Shown here one piece after another: positions 15,909 to 24,608 of a stretch of 64,000 nt of DNA. The DNA lies in the NCBI RefSeq assembly GCF_036108815.1, contig NZ_CP107985.1, positions 6,941,501-7,005,500 of the forward strand. Reading direction: 5' to 3'. The notes under the pieces are model-generated. The model was not told where the DNA came from and did not search any database. It worked only from the letters and a program-made list of their open reading frames with translations. Position 1 is the stretch's first letter; the number at the start of each line of letters is the position of its first letter. This stretch comes from Streptomyces sp. NBC_00353. GTDB lineage: Bacteria > Actinomycetota > Actinomycetes > Streptomycetales > Streptomycetaceae. Position numbers and translations under genes: made by a program.

Positions 15909-17384
15909 CTACGCGGTGCAGCCGGTGTCGGCGATCACGAAGTAGCCCGCCGGTGACTCCCGCAGGGTGTGCGTGACGAACACGTTGTACAGCCCCATGT
16001 TCTGCTCCGAGCCGTTGGCGTACACATAGCCGCCCGTGGTGTGCGCCCTGCCGGCCGCCACCTGGGCGTAGTTGGTCGCCGTGTAGCAGGCGCCGCCGCC
16101 CGTCCCGCCGGTCGTGGTCGCCGTCACCGCGGCCGAGACGGTACCGACCGCGCCCGATCCGTCGACGGCCGCCACCGTGTAGCGGTACGCAGTCCCGGCG
16201 GACAGCCCCGCGTCGGTGAACGCCGTCGACGTGGGCCGGCCTACCTCGGTGCCGTTGCGGTAGACGGCGTACGAGGAGGCTCCCGTCACCGCGCCCCAGG
16301 ACAGCGAGGCGCTGGTGCCCGTGACACCGGTGACCGTCAGACCGGAGGGGGCCGGGAGCGGGTTCTCGCCGCCGCCGGGTGCGCCCTGGTCCAGCCCCCA
16401 GAAGACGCCGGTGTAGTACGACGAGCAGATCGAGTTCAGGAAGTACGCGGCCGTGGACCCGCACCGATCGGTCCCCGAGCCGGGAGAGACGGGCAGGCCG
16501 TGGCCCATGCCGGAGATGGAGTACGTCTCCACCGCGGGCTTTCCGGAGGCGTCGTTGTAGACGCTCCGGGTGGTGTTGCCGGGGAGCGTGTCGGTGCTCG
16601 ACGGGGTCTGGCCGATGCCCCACACATCGGTCCACTGGTCACGCAGCGCGGTGGCGTTGGCCGGGTACACCGTGTAGTCGGACGTGCCCTGCCAGATGGC
16701 GACGCGTGGCCATGGGCCGGTGTAGCCGGGGTAGCCTGCGCGGACCTTGTCGCCCCACTGGGCGGGGGTCAGCTTCTGCGGGCCCGTCTGGCAGCCGGAG
16801 GCGGCGGCCTGGCTGGTGGCGCACTGCGCGGGCAGGCCGGACGCCACGGAACCGCCCGCGAACACGTCCGGGTAGGCGGCCAGCAGGTCTGCGGTCATCC
16901 CGCCGCCCGCCGACAGGCCGGTGACGTACACCCGCCGCCCGTCGGAGCCGTACTGCTGCTTCGCGTGCTCCACCATCTGCACGATGGAGGCGGCCTCGCC
17001 CTTGCCCCGGGTGTCCTCGGCCGGATCGAACCAGTCGAAGCAGGAGAGCGAGTTGTTGGCGGACGTGGTCTGCGGGAAGACCACGGCGAACTTCCACAGG
17101 TCGGCGTATTTCGGCCAGCCCGAGTTGGTGTAGTAGTCGTTGGCCGTCTGCGTGCAGCCGTGCAGGGCGATCACCAGGGGTGCGCCCGCGGGCAGATCGG
17201 CGGGGGCGTACTCGTACATCTGCAGGTTGCCGGGGTTGGTGCCGAAGCCGGTGACCTGCTGCAGGCCGCCGGCGGCAGCGGCGGGCTGGGCGGCGCCCAC
17301 GGTGCTCAGCGTCGCCGCGACGACGCCGAGGACAGCCGTGGACGCGACGCGCCGTAGCAGGCGTCGCAGGATCGATGGGCGCAC
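15909..17384 (-). CDS. Secreted PHB-depolymerase-family esterase with FN3 and C-terminal binding domain
   Basis: 491 aa from a GTG with GGGAGG 6 nt upstream. Sec signal peptide at about residues 1-38. The catalytic domain (40-330) shows the oxyanion region VIALHGCTQ, lipase box GLSAGG with Ser158, Asp near 236 (GTSDYTVY) and His295 in SGMGHG. An FN3-like linker (about 345-430) and a C-terminal approximately 55-aa module (TNYAQVAAGRAHTTGGYVYA, ending IADTGC) follow; this matches the substrate-binding domain of extracellular short-chain poly(3-hydroxybutyrate) depolymerases. A 3-hydroxybutyrate-dehydrogenase-like gene 1.3 kb away supports polyester use. Feruloyl or acetylxylan esterase activity is the alternative. 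Confidence 0.88.
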   Translation of the reverse strand: MRPSILRRLLRRVASTAVLGVVAATLSTVGAAQPAAAAGGLQQVTGFGTNPGNLQMYEYAPADLPAGAPLVIALHGCTQTANDYYTNSGWPKYADLWKFAVVFPQTTSANNSLSCFDWFDPAEDTRGKGEAASIVQMVEHAKQQYGSDGRRVYVTGLSAGGGMTADLLAAYPDVFAGGSVASGLPAQCATSQAAASGCQTGPQKLTPAQWGDKVRAGYPGYTGPWPRVAIWQGTSDYTVYPANATALRDQWTDVWGIGQTPSSTDTLPGNTTRSVYNDASGKPAVETYSISGMGHGLPVSPGSGTDRCGSTAAYFLNSICSSYYTGVFWGLDQGAPGGGENPLPAPSGLTVTGVTGTSASLSWGAVTGASSYAVYRNGTEVGRPTSTAFTDAGLSAGTAYRYTVAAVDGSGAVGTVSAAVTATTTGGTGGGACYTATNYAQVAAGRAHTTGGYVYANGSEQNMGLYNVFVTHTLRESPAGYFVIADTGCTA

Positions 17385-17628
17385 GGGGGGCCTCCCTGTT
17401 CGGAACGTGCGGGCGTGCGGACATACGGACTGCTGCCGGAACCTACGAGTCCGCGTCGCCCCGGCCCATGGGGCGGGCTGACATCCCTCGGGCCCCGCTG
17501 TGTGCGGCGCCGCCCTTGCGCCGCGAGCACCGGCGGGGAGCGGGCGTTGACATCGAGTGCGCTCGAAGATGCAGACTCCCGGTCAGCAACGCCCTTATCC
17601 ACAAAGGGCTGTTGGGAGGGAGACAGGA

Positions 17629-18615
17629 ATGCGCTACCGCACGATCGGCACGGACCCGAAGACCCGCCGCGAGGTGAGCGTGCTCAGCCTCGGCGCCATG
17701 CTGATGGGCACGCTCACCGACGAGGCGACCTCGTTCGCCGTCCTCGACCGGTACGCCGAGGCCGGCGGGACCTTCATCGACACGTCGAACAACTACGCGT
17801 TCTGGGTCGACGGCAGTCAGGGCGGGGAGAGCGAGCAGCTGCTCGGCCGCTGGCGCCGGAGCCGTGGTGTCGGCGACGAGATCGTCATCGCCACCAAACT
17901 CGGTGCCCGGCCGAATGCCCCCGCCACCGGCTTCACCCGCGACATCGAGGGACTCTCGCCGAAGGTCATCCGGGAGTCCGCGGAGCGGAGCCGGGAACAC
18001 CTCGGCGTCGAGAGGCTGGACCTGCTGTACGCGCACGTCCAGGACCACGGCGTGCCGATGCGCGACACCGTCGAGGCGTTCGGAGAGCTGGTGACCGAAG
18101 GGACCGTCGGACTGCTGGGTGTGAGCAACCACTGGGCGTGGCAGGTGGAGCGGGCCCGGGCCCTTGCCGAGGCCGCCGGACTGCCGGGGTACGAGGCGCT
18201 CCAGTACCACCACAGCTATCTGCGGCAGCGCACGGACCTGCCGAGCCTGCGCTCACCGGACGGCCAGGAGGGCGTGGCCGCCGGGGACCTCCTCAGCTAC
18301 CTGCGGGCCGAACCCGCCCTCGTACCGATCGCCTACTCGCCACTGCTGGCCGGGTCCTACGTCCGGGCGGACAAGCCGCTCGGCCCGGAGTTCGACCACC
18401 CGGGCACGCGGGCGCGGCAGGCGGCACTGCGGACGGTGGCCGAGGAGACCGGGGCGACCGTCAACCAGGTGGTCCTGGCCTGGCTCATCGGCGGCGAGGT
18501 CCCGGTCGTCCCGCTGGTCGGCGCCTCCTCGGTGGCGCAGCTGGAGGAGAGCCTGGCGGCGGTGGACCTGGAGCTGACCACGGAGCAGCGGGCGACGCTG
18601 GACGCCGCCCACTGA
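17629..18615 (+). CDS. Aldo/keto reductase
   Basis: 328 aa, a TIM-barrel NADPH-dependent carbonyl reductase. Start chosen at the ATG 17629 with GGAGGGAGA just upstream. Motifs: GGTFIDTSNNYAFW (catalytic Asp/Tyr), ATKLGARPN (catalytic Lys), HLGVERLDLLYAHVQDHG (His), GLLGVSNHWAWQ, and a C-terminal VPLVGASSVAQLEE cofactor segment. It is closest to the AKR11/12-like bacterial groups. It lies alone between the divergent depolymerase and an SDR; its substrate cannot be read. Confidence 0.92.
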   Translation: MRYRTIGTDPKTRREVSVLSLGAMLMGTLTDEATSFAVLDRYAEAGGTFIDTSNNYAFWVDGSQGGESEQLLGRWRRSRGVGDEIVIATKLGARPNAPATGFTRDIEGLSPKVIRESAERSREHLGVERLDLLYAHVQDHGVPMRDTVEAFGELVTEGTVGLLGVSNHWAWQVERARALAEAAGLPGYEALQYHHSYLRQRTDLPSLRSPDGQEGVAAGDLLSYLRAEPALVPIAYSPLLAGSYVRADKPLGPEFDHPGTRARQAALRTVAEETGATVNQVVLAWLIGGEVPVVPLVGASSVAQLEESLAAVDLELTTEQRATLDAAH

Positions 18616-18711
18616 CCGCCCGCACCATGTACGCCGCCACCATGGCGACGTACGACGGTGTGTGCACCGACCCCGTGTGACGTGGGCTTCGACCTCCTTA
18701 CGGTGACGACC

Positions 18712-19545
18712 ATGGAGACTCCCCAGAGCCCGGTCCACGGGCCCGCGCCGCTCACCGTTCCCCCACCCCGCGCCGCCGCTCCGTCGCCGTCACCCGCAGA
18801 TCCGTTCCTGGCCGGGCGCACCGCCCTGGTGACCGGAGCGGCGAGCGGCATCGGGCAGGCCTGCGCCGAGGCCCTTGCCGCCGCGGGTGCCCACGTGTAC
18901 GTGGTGGACAAGGCCGCCGACGCGGCCAAGAGCCTGGCGGAGCGGATCGGCGGAACGGCCTGGGTGGTCGACCTGTCCGTACCCGAGGCGGTGGACACGC
19001 TGCCGGACGACGCGGACCTGGTGGTCAACAACGCGGGGCTGCAGCACGTCGCTCCCGTGCACGAGTTTCCGCCGGACCGGTTCGCGCTGATCCACCGTGT
19101 CATGGTGGAAGCACCGTTCCGCATCTTGCGCCGCACCCTGCCCGGCATGTACGAACGCGGCTGGGGGCGCGTCGTCAACATCTCCTCCGTCCACGGGCTG
19201 CGTGCCAGCCCCTACAAATCGGCGTACGTATCGGCGAAGCACGCACTGGAAGGACTCAGCAAGGTGGTCGCTCTCGAAGCAGCACCGCACGGGGTGACCA
19301 GCAACTGCGTCAATCCCGGCTACGTGCGCACCCCGCTCGTCGAGAACCAGATCGCCGACCAGGCCCGTACGCACGGCATCTCGGAGGAGGAGGTGGTGGG
19401 CAGGGTGATGCTGGAACGCAGCGCCATCAAGCGCCTCATCGAACCCCGGGAGGTCGCCGAGGCGGTGCTGTGGCTGTGCGGACCGCACACCGGGCACATC
19501 ACCGGCACCTCGCTCGCGATGGACGGCGGCTGGACCGCTCACTGA
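18712..19545 (+). CDS. 3-Hydroxybutyrate dehydrogenase-like short-chain dehydrogenase
   Basis: 277 aa. After about 35 Pro/Ala-rich residues the SDR fold starts (FLAGRTALVTGAASGIGQAC). Cofactor and active-site motifs are VVNNAGLQHVAPVHEFPPDR, VVNISSVHGLRASPYKSAYV and YVSAKHALEG (Ser-Tyr-Lys). The NAGLQHV...HEFP and HGLxASPYKSAY phrases are characteristic of D-3-hydroxybutyrate dehydrogenase, which makes acetoacetate. The start is uncertain: no strong RBS precedes 18712, and the low-complexity leader may not be translated. It is followed 45 bp later by a PucR regulator, and a secreted PHB-type depolymerase is nearby. Confidence 0.85.
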   Translation: METPQSPVHGPAPLTVPPPRAAAPSPSPADPFLAGRTALVTGAASGIGQACAEALAAAGAHVYVVDKAADAAKSLAERIGGTAWVVDLSVPEAVDTLPDDADLVVNNAGLQHVAPVHEFPPDRFALIHRVMVEAPFRILRRTLPGMYERGWGRVVNISSVHGLRASPYKSAYVSAKHALEGLSKVVALEAAPHGVTSNCVNPGYVRTPLVENQIADQARTHGISEEEVVGRVMLERSAIKRLIEPREVAEAVLWLCGPHTGHITGTSLAMDGGWTAH

Positions 19546-19590
19546 CACTCTCCAGGTACACATCGAATCCCCGACGAACGATGGCCGCCC

Positions 19591-21570
19591 ATGTCTGCAC
19601 CGCCCCATTCCGCCGCGCCCCACCTGCGTCGCCTCCTCGACCTGCTGACCGAGGACGCTCCCGCCGAGGCGCTGGGCGCCGTCTCCTCCGAGGCGCGGGC
19701 CGCCGGTGTGCCCGCGGGCGACCTCGCCGAGGTGGAGCGGGCCACCGCCACCGCACTGCGGATCAGGGGCGCCCTGCGCCAGCACCGGCGCCGCGAGCTC
19801 CAGCTCACCGCGCTCTTCGACACCGCGGGAGATCTGGCGGCCTCCCGCGATCTGGACGACGTACTGAAGGCGATCGTCCGGCGGGCCAGGATGCTGCTCG
19901 GCACGGACACGGCGTATCTCACCCTCCCCGACGAGGAGGCGGGGGACACCTACATGCGGGTGACCGACGGTTCGGTGTCGGTCCTCTTCCAGCGGCTGCG
20001 GCTGGAGCTCGGCGAAGGGCTCGGGGGTCTGGTCGCCCAGACCGCGAGTCCGTACGCGACCCCCGACTACCGCACCGACAATCGCTTCCGTCACACCCGC
20101 AACATCAACGCCGGGGTCCTGGACGAGGGGCTCGTCGCCATTCTGGGCGTGCCCCTGCTCCTCGGCTCCAGCCGCGGCGGTACGGGGAAAGTCATCGGAG
20201 TCCTCTTCGCCGCCGATCGCGCGCCGCGCGTCTTCAGCCCCGACGAGGTCGCTCTGCTCTGCTCGCTCGCCGCACACGCCGCAATCGCGATCGACACCGC
20301 CCGCGCCCTCGCCGACACCCGCTCGGCCCTCGACGAACTCGCCGGCGCCAACGCCGAGCTGGCCGAGGCCAACGCTGCGGTACGGGAGCACTCGGCCGCC
20401 ATGCAGCGGGCCGAGGAGGCGCACGACCGGCTGACCGACCTGGTGCTGCGCGGCGGTGACGTCAAGGACGTCGCGACGGCCGTCGCGGGGCTGCTGGACT
20501 CCCCGCTCACCATTCACGACCCGGGCGGGCGCCCGCTGGCGGCCGTCCGGCCCGACGGTGCGGACCTCGCCGCCGACAGCATGGACGCCGGATGGCTGGC
20601 CGAGACCGCCGAGGAGTCCCGCACCGGGGCGCGCGCCGTGCACCGCGACGGCCGGTGGATCTGCGCCGTGCTCGCCGGGCAGGAACTCCTGGCCCAACTG
20701 GTTCTGCACCAGCGCCGACGGCTCGACGACTCCGACCGGCGGCTCTTCGAACGCGCTGCAGTGGTCACCGGCCTCCTTCTCCTGTTGCGGCGCACGGTCG
20801 CCGAGACCGAGAACCGGATACGCGGCGAGCTGATCACCGACCTGCTGACCGACGCGGAACGCGACCCGGCCGGTCTCGCCGAGCGCGGCCGCCGCCTCGG
20901 CATCGACCTGGACCGCCCGCATCTGCTGCTGGTGGCCGAGGCCGGCGCCCGGGAGAAGCTGTGTGCCGCTGCTCTGCGCTACCTGTTCGGCGGGGACATT
21001 CACGGGGTGAGCGCCGAACACGCGGGCACAGTGGTGCTGTTGGTCGCATGCGACGACGAGGACACGGGCGCCGGTGACGCGGCGCGGGCGGCGGCGGCCC
21101 AGCTCGGCCAGCTCGTCCAGGCCCCCGTCACCGTCGCCGCCACCGGGCCGGCCCGTGGCCCGCGCGAGCTGGCCGCCGCCCACCGGGAGGCCGCCCGCTG
21201 CCTGCGCGCGATGCGGGTGCTGGGGCGTACGGGTGAGGGTGCCTGCGTCGACGAACTCGGCTTCCTCGGCGTGGTGCTGGGCAACGCGCAGGATGTCGAC
21301 GGATTCGTCAACGCGACGCTGGGGCCGCTGCTGCGGTACGACGCCCAGCGTGGCACCCATCTGGTGCGCACGCTGAGCGCGTACTTCGGTGCCGGTGGCA
21401 GCCTCATTCGTGCCAAGGACGAACTGCACGTCCACGTCAATACGGTGGTGCAGCGGTTGGAGCGGATCCAGGTGCTGCTGGGGCGGGACTGGAACGAGCC
21501 GGACCGGGCGCTGGAGCTTCAGCTGGCGCTGCGGCTGAACCTGCTGGCGGGGGGCCAGGAGCGGTCGTGA
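19591..21570 (+). CDS. GAF-domain PucR/CdaR-type transcriptional regulator
   Basis: 659 aa. The N-terminal helical part leads into a GAF domain (about 75-235: ELQLTALFDTAGDLAASRDL, then GVLFAADRAPRVFSPDEVAL). A coiled-coil-like linker follows (LDELAGANAELAEANAAVRE, about 245-290). The C-terminus carries the PucR helix-turn-helix (LSAYFGAGGSLIRAKDELHV, then HVNTVVQRLERIQVLLG). Such proteins activate catabolic genes in response to a small ligand. Being 45 bp downstream of the hydroxybutyrate-dehydrogenase-like gene and divergent from no other gene, it probably controls that SDR. The ligand is unknown. Confidence 0.9.
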   Translation: MSAPPHSAAPHLRRLLDLLTEDAPAEALGAVSSEARAAGVPAGDLAEVERATATALRIRGALRQHRRRELQLTALFDTAGDLAASRDLDDVLKAIVRRARMLLGTDTAYLTLPDEEAGDTYMRVTDGSVSVLFQRLRLELGEGLGGLVAQTASPYATPDYRTDNRFRHTRNINAGVLDEGLVAILGVPLLLGSSRGGTGKVIGVLFAADRAPRVFSPDEVALLCSLAAHAAIAIDTARALADTRSALDELAGANAELAEANAAVREHSAAMQRAEEAHDRLTDLVLRGGDVKDVATAVAGLLDSPLTIHDPGGRPLAAVRPDGADLAADSMDAGWLAETAEESRTGARAVHRDGRWICAVLAGQELLAQLVLHQRRRLDDSDRRLFERAAVVTGLLLLLRRTVAETENRIRGELITDLLTDAERDPAGLAERGRRLGIDLDRPHLLLVAEAGAREKLCAAALRYLFGGDIHGVSAEHAGTVVLLVACDDEDTGAGDAARAAAAQLGQLVQAPVTVAATGPARGPRELAAAHREAARCLRAMRVLGRTGEGACVDELGFLGVVLGNAQDVDGFVNATLGPLLRYDAQRGTHLVRTLSAYFGAGGSLIRAKDELHVHVNTVVQRLERIQVLLGRDWNEPDRALELQLALRLNLLAGGQERS

Positions 21571-21600
21571 ACCGGGGCTGCCGGTTACTGCCGTTCCGTC

Positions 21601-21649
21601 CTCGAGCGCCGGACGGGCTCGAAGGATGTCCTCAAGCGCCGGACGGGCT
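21601..21649. repeat. Two copies of the Streptomyces intergenic CTCrAGCGCCGGACGGGCT element
   Basis: CTCGAGCGCCGGACGGGCT (21601-21619) and CTCAAGCGCCGGACGGGCT (21631-21649) are direct repeats between convergent genes. I recognise this as a widespread short intergenic sequence in Streptomyces. The second copy encodes the last residues and the stop of the minus-strand hydrolase (PSGA-stop). Confidence 0.75.
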
Positions 21650-22573
21650 GGGTTGTGCCCGGGCGGTCCTGAGGGTGTCCTCAGGCGGTGTCTTCGCCAG
21701 TGCCACCAGGCGTGTGGCGATCTCGTGCGCGCCCGCGCCACCCGTGAGCACCGTGTAGTGGTTGACGTCCGGTACCGCCACCGGTTCCACTCGCGTGTCC
21801 CCGAGGCCGGCCGCCGCCAGTCGCTTCTCGTCGTACAGCCCCTGCTCCTCGTCCATCAGGCCGCGAGCCGCCCACAGCAGCGTCGCCGGTACCGGCAACT
21901 TCCTTACGGCCGAAAGAACTTCGTCGTCGAAGAGGCCTATCCCGTCCGTGCGCACCGCCTCGATCCGGCAGGTGGAGTGCATCGCCGGTTCCTCGCCCGT
22001 CAGGTCGCGCTGGATGTACGCATCGACCTCCGGCGACCAGGCGTCCCCGGCGAACGCGGGGTGCGCCTGCCAGAACGCCCGGTAGGCGGCTCGGTCGGCG
22101 AAGGTCATCGACAGCCGGTCCATGGCCGGGCCGATCACCGCCGTCATGAGTTCGTCCGGGGACAGATGGGTGGGGGCCGGGAAGCCGACCCCGCCGTCGA
22201 CGAGCAGCAGCGGACCGAACCGGTCCGGATGCCGTACGGCGGCCAGGGCCGCCACGAACGCGCCCATCGAGTGACCGGTCAGCGCCACCCGGTCCAGGCC
22301 GAGCGCCTCGGTCAACGCGGCGATGTCATCGGCGTGTGCCGCGATCCCGTACGGGCCGGGCAGCCCGGCGCTCGCCGCCCGGCCGCGCAGATCCGGGGCG
22401 ATCAGCGTGGCCCGGCCGGCCAGCAGCCCGGCCACCGTGCCCCAGGAGAGCGCGTTGGCCGTGATGCCGTGCAGGGCCACGACCACCGGCGCACCGGGCT
22501 CCCCGGCCGGCCAGCGCAGCGCCGCCAGCTCGCCCCCGGCGACCGGGACACGTATCTCCTCGTACGGGGTCAT
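21632..22573 (-). CDS. Alpha/beta-fold hydrolase
   Basis: 313 aa from the ATG at 22573 (ATGA overlap with the upstream permease). Oxyanion segment VVALHGITANALSWG, nucleophile elbow TGHSMGAFVAAL, and catalytic His in VPDVNHYTVLTGG; acid in the LLWAARGLMDEEQG strand. A lid region contains AYIQRDLTGEEPAM. It is the last gene of a coupled operon with a Liv-type transporter, suggesting it hydrolyses an ester or amide that the transporter imports. Its C-terminal residues derive from an intergenic repeat, so the exact end is probably recent. Confidence 0.88.
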   Translation of the reverse strand: MTPYEEIRVPVAGGELAALRWPAGEPGAPVVVALHGITANALSWGTVAGLLAGRATLIAPDLRGRAASAGLPGPYGIAAHADDIAALTEALGLDRVALTGHSMGAFVAALAAVRHPDRFGPLLLVDGGVGFPAPTHLSPDELMTAVIGPAMDRLSMTFADRAAYRAFWQAHPAFAGDAWSPEVDAYIQRDLTGEEPAMHSTCRIEAVRTDGIGLFDDEVLSAVRKLPVPATLLWAARGLMDEEQGLYDEKRLAAAGLGDTRVEPVAVPDVNHYTVLTGGAGAHEIATRLVALAKTPPEDTLRTARAQPSPSGA

Positions 22574-23724
22574 GAGTGCCGGTTCTCCTTCCGGGCGGCT
22601 GCGCCCGCTCTGGTTGCGCCTCTGGGTGCACGGAGTGCGGAGCCCAGCCGGGACGGCAGCCGTGCCAGGCCGCCCGGCAGCAGATGTACCACGGCCACGA
22701 AGAGCACACCGAGCAGGAACAGCGGCTGGGAGAGCGGTACCCGCAGCACCGCGGGCAGGTCGGCGACCGCACCCGAGCCGGCGAGATCGCCGAGCCGGTG
22801 ATCGGCCCAGGTGTACAGGATGCCGCCGACCATCGGCCCCCAGCGGGTACCCGACCCGCCCAGCACCACCATCACCAGCAGCGACAGCGTGAAGTCCGAG
22901 GTCGTCGTCTGGGGTGTGGAGCCGCCGGTGAGCAGCAGATGGACGAGTCCGCCGAGCGCTGCCAGCGCACCGGCCAGGACGAAGGCCGTCAGCTTGAACC
23001 CGTACGGCCTCAGCCCCAGCACTTCCACCCGGCGCTCGTTCTCCTTGATGCCCTCCCAGACCCGCCCGGTCGGGGAGCGGACCGCCCAGTGGACGACGGC
23101 CAGGGTGAGCACCAGATAGCCGAGCGCGACCCAGTACAGGTTGGCCGTGTGCTCGATGCCCACCAGCCCGGACGGCAGCAGCTCGGCGGGTGCGGCCCGG
23201 CCCTCCTCGCCGCCGGTGAAGCCACCGGGGTTGCGGGAGACCAGGATCGAGCCCGCCTGGGCGAAGGCCAGCGTCACCATGGAGAAGCCGATCCCGGTGA
23301 CCCGCAGGCTCACCGAGCCCAGCACCAGAGCGAGCGCGATCCCGAAGCAGACGCCGACCAGGGCCGAGACGGCGAACGGCAGACCGGCCTCCAGCATGAT
23401 CGTGTTGGTGGCGTAGCTGCCCGCGGCGAAGTACAGCGCGTGGCCGAAGGAGAGCAGTCCGGTACGGCCGAGCAGCAGGTCGTATCCGGTGGCCAGGGCG
23501 CCGAACAGCAGGCAGGTGGCGAGGAGTTGCAGGCTTCCCGCACTTCCGACGGGGCCGTCGAGCAGGCCCGGCAGCGGCAGTGCGCTGTACGGCGCGACGA
23601 TCAGCACCACCAGCACGGCGGCCGGCCACCAGCGCAGCAGCCGGGCGGTGTCGGCGGCCGGTGCGTCGGACGGCGCCGCCGGTGTTCCGCTCGTGCGGTC
23701 GGGTGTCCCGGTCACGGTGCTCAC
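22570..23724 (-). CDS. Branched-chain amino acid-type ABC permease, LivM
   Basis: 384 aa from a GTG at 23724 that overlaps the LivH stop (GTGA). An Ala/Pro-rich N-terminus is followed by about ten membrane helices; LivM hallmarks are LSFGHALYFAAGSYATN, RVTGIGFSMVTLAFAQ, the cytoplasmic RSPTGRVWEGIKENERRVE loop and MVVLGGSGTRWGP. The C-terminal basic tail is unusually long. It pairs with LivH. The usual LivM ATP-binding fusion is absent; two separate ATPases are encoded upstream. Confidence 0.92.
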   Translation of the reverse strand: MSTVTGTPDRTSGTPAAPSDAPAADTARLLRWWPAAVLVVLIVAPYSALPLPGLLDGPVGSAGSLQLLATCLLFGALATGYDLLLGRTGLLSFGHALYFAAGSYATNTIMLEAGLPFAVSALVGVCFGIALALVLGSVSLRVTGIGFSMVTLAFAQAGSILVSRNPGGFTGGEEGRAAPAELLPSGLVGIEHTANLYWVALGYLVLTLAVVHWAVRSPTGRVWEGIKENERRVEVLGLRPYGFKLTAFVLAGALAALGGLVHLLLTGGSTPQTTTSDFTLSLLVMVVLGGSGTRWGPMVGGILYTWADHRLGDLAGSGAVADLPAVLRVPLSQPLFLLGVLFVAVVHLLPGGLARLPSRLGSALRAPRGATRAGAAARKENRHS

Positions 23725-24608
23725 GCGAGCCTCCCGGTCAGTCCGCGCGGCCGTACGAGCAGCAGCGCGGCGAGCAGGACGACGACGGCCAGGTCGCCGA
23801 GGCCCGCTGCGGTGTAGTAGTTGGCGAACTGCTGGACCAGGCCGATCACGACGGACGCCGCGGCGGCGCCGGTCACCGAACCCATGCCGCCGGTGACCAC
23901 CACGACGAACGCGAAGATCAGCAGCGAGGTGCCCTGCCGGGGGTCGACCGAGCCGAAGTACAGCCCGCCGAGCGCCCCGCCGAGCGCGGCGGCCGAGCCG
24001 CCGATCGCGAAGACGAGGGTGAACGCCTTCCGTACGTCGATGCCGAGCGCGGTCACCATCGCCCGGTCCTCGACCCCCGCCCGTACGACCAGTCCGTGCC
24101 GGGTCCGCCCGAGGAAGAGCCGCAGCGCGACCAGCACCACGGCCGCGGCCGCGACCAGCACCAGGCGGTTGACCGGAACTTCCGCGCCCAGCAGCGAGAA
24201 CGTGCCGGACAGTGCCTCGGGCCCGGGGAAGCGCAGGGCGTCCGAGCCCCAGATGCCCGACAGCAGCGCCGGGACGGCGAGCCCCACCCCGACCGTGGCG
24301 AGCACCTGCTCGCGCGGCCGGGTGTACAGCGGGCGGACGACGGCGAGCTCCAGCACCACGGCGGCGACGGTGCCCACCGCCGTACCGAAGAGGACCGCGA
24401 GGACGAAGCCCGCGCCGCCGGGGCCCGCGCCCGGCAGGTTCCCGGACGCCGCCCACCAGGTGCCGTACGCGCCGATGGAGAGCAGCGCGCCGTGCGCGAA
24501 GTTGAGCACGTCCATCAGGCCGAAGATCAGCGAGAGCCCGGAGGCGATCAGGAAGTAGAGCGCTCCCAGACCGAGTCCGGTCATGGTGAGCAGAACGACG
24601 GTGGACAT
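23721..24608 (-). CDS. Branched-chain amino acid-type ABC permease, LivH
   Basis: 295 aa, with eight or more membrane helices. Hallmarks: GLGALYFLIASGLSLIFGLM, MDVLNFAHGALLSIGAY, RTRHGLVVRAGVEDRAMVTA and VVVVTGGMGSVTGAAAAS. The ATG overlaps the LivF stop by one base (TGATG), showing tight coupling. LivH proteins form the channel with LivM. In actinobacteria these systems import amino acids, amides, urea or aromatic/short-chain acids, so the name does not fix the substrate. Confidence 0.93.
   Translation of the reverse strand: MSTVVLLTMTGLGLGALYFLIASGLSLIFGLMDVLNFAHGALLSIGAYGTWWAASGNLPGAGPGGAGFVLAVLFGTAVGTVAAVVLELAVVRPLYTRPREQVLATVGVGLAVPALLSGIWGSDALRFPGPEALSGTFSLLGAEVPVNRLVLVAAAAVVLVALRLFLGRTRHGLVVRAGVEDRAMVTALGIDVRKAFTLVFAIGGSAAALGGALGGLYFGSVDPRQGTSLLIFAFVVVVTGGMGSVTGAAAASVVIGLVQQFANYYTAAGLGDLAVVVLLAALLLVRPRGLTGRLA

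Noticed and set aside
21601..21649. CRISPR array
   Set aside because: Only two short repeats with an 11-bp interval and no cas genes; they are a common streptomycete intergenic element.
18790..21741. A 983-codon minus-strand frame opposite the SDR and PucR genes
   Set aside because: The plus-strand genes have clear family motifs; the antisense translation has none and no RBS.
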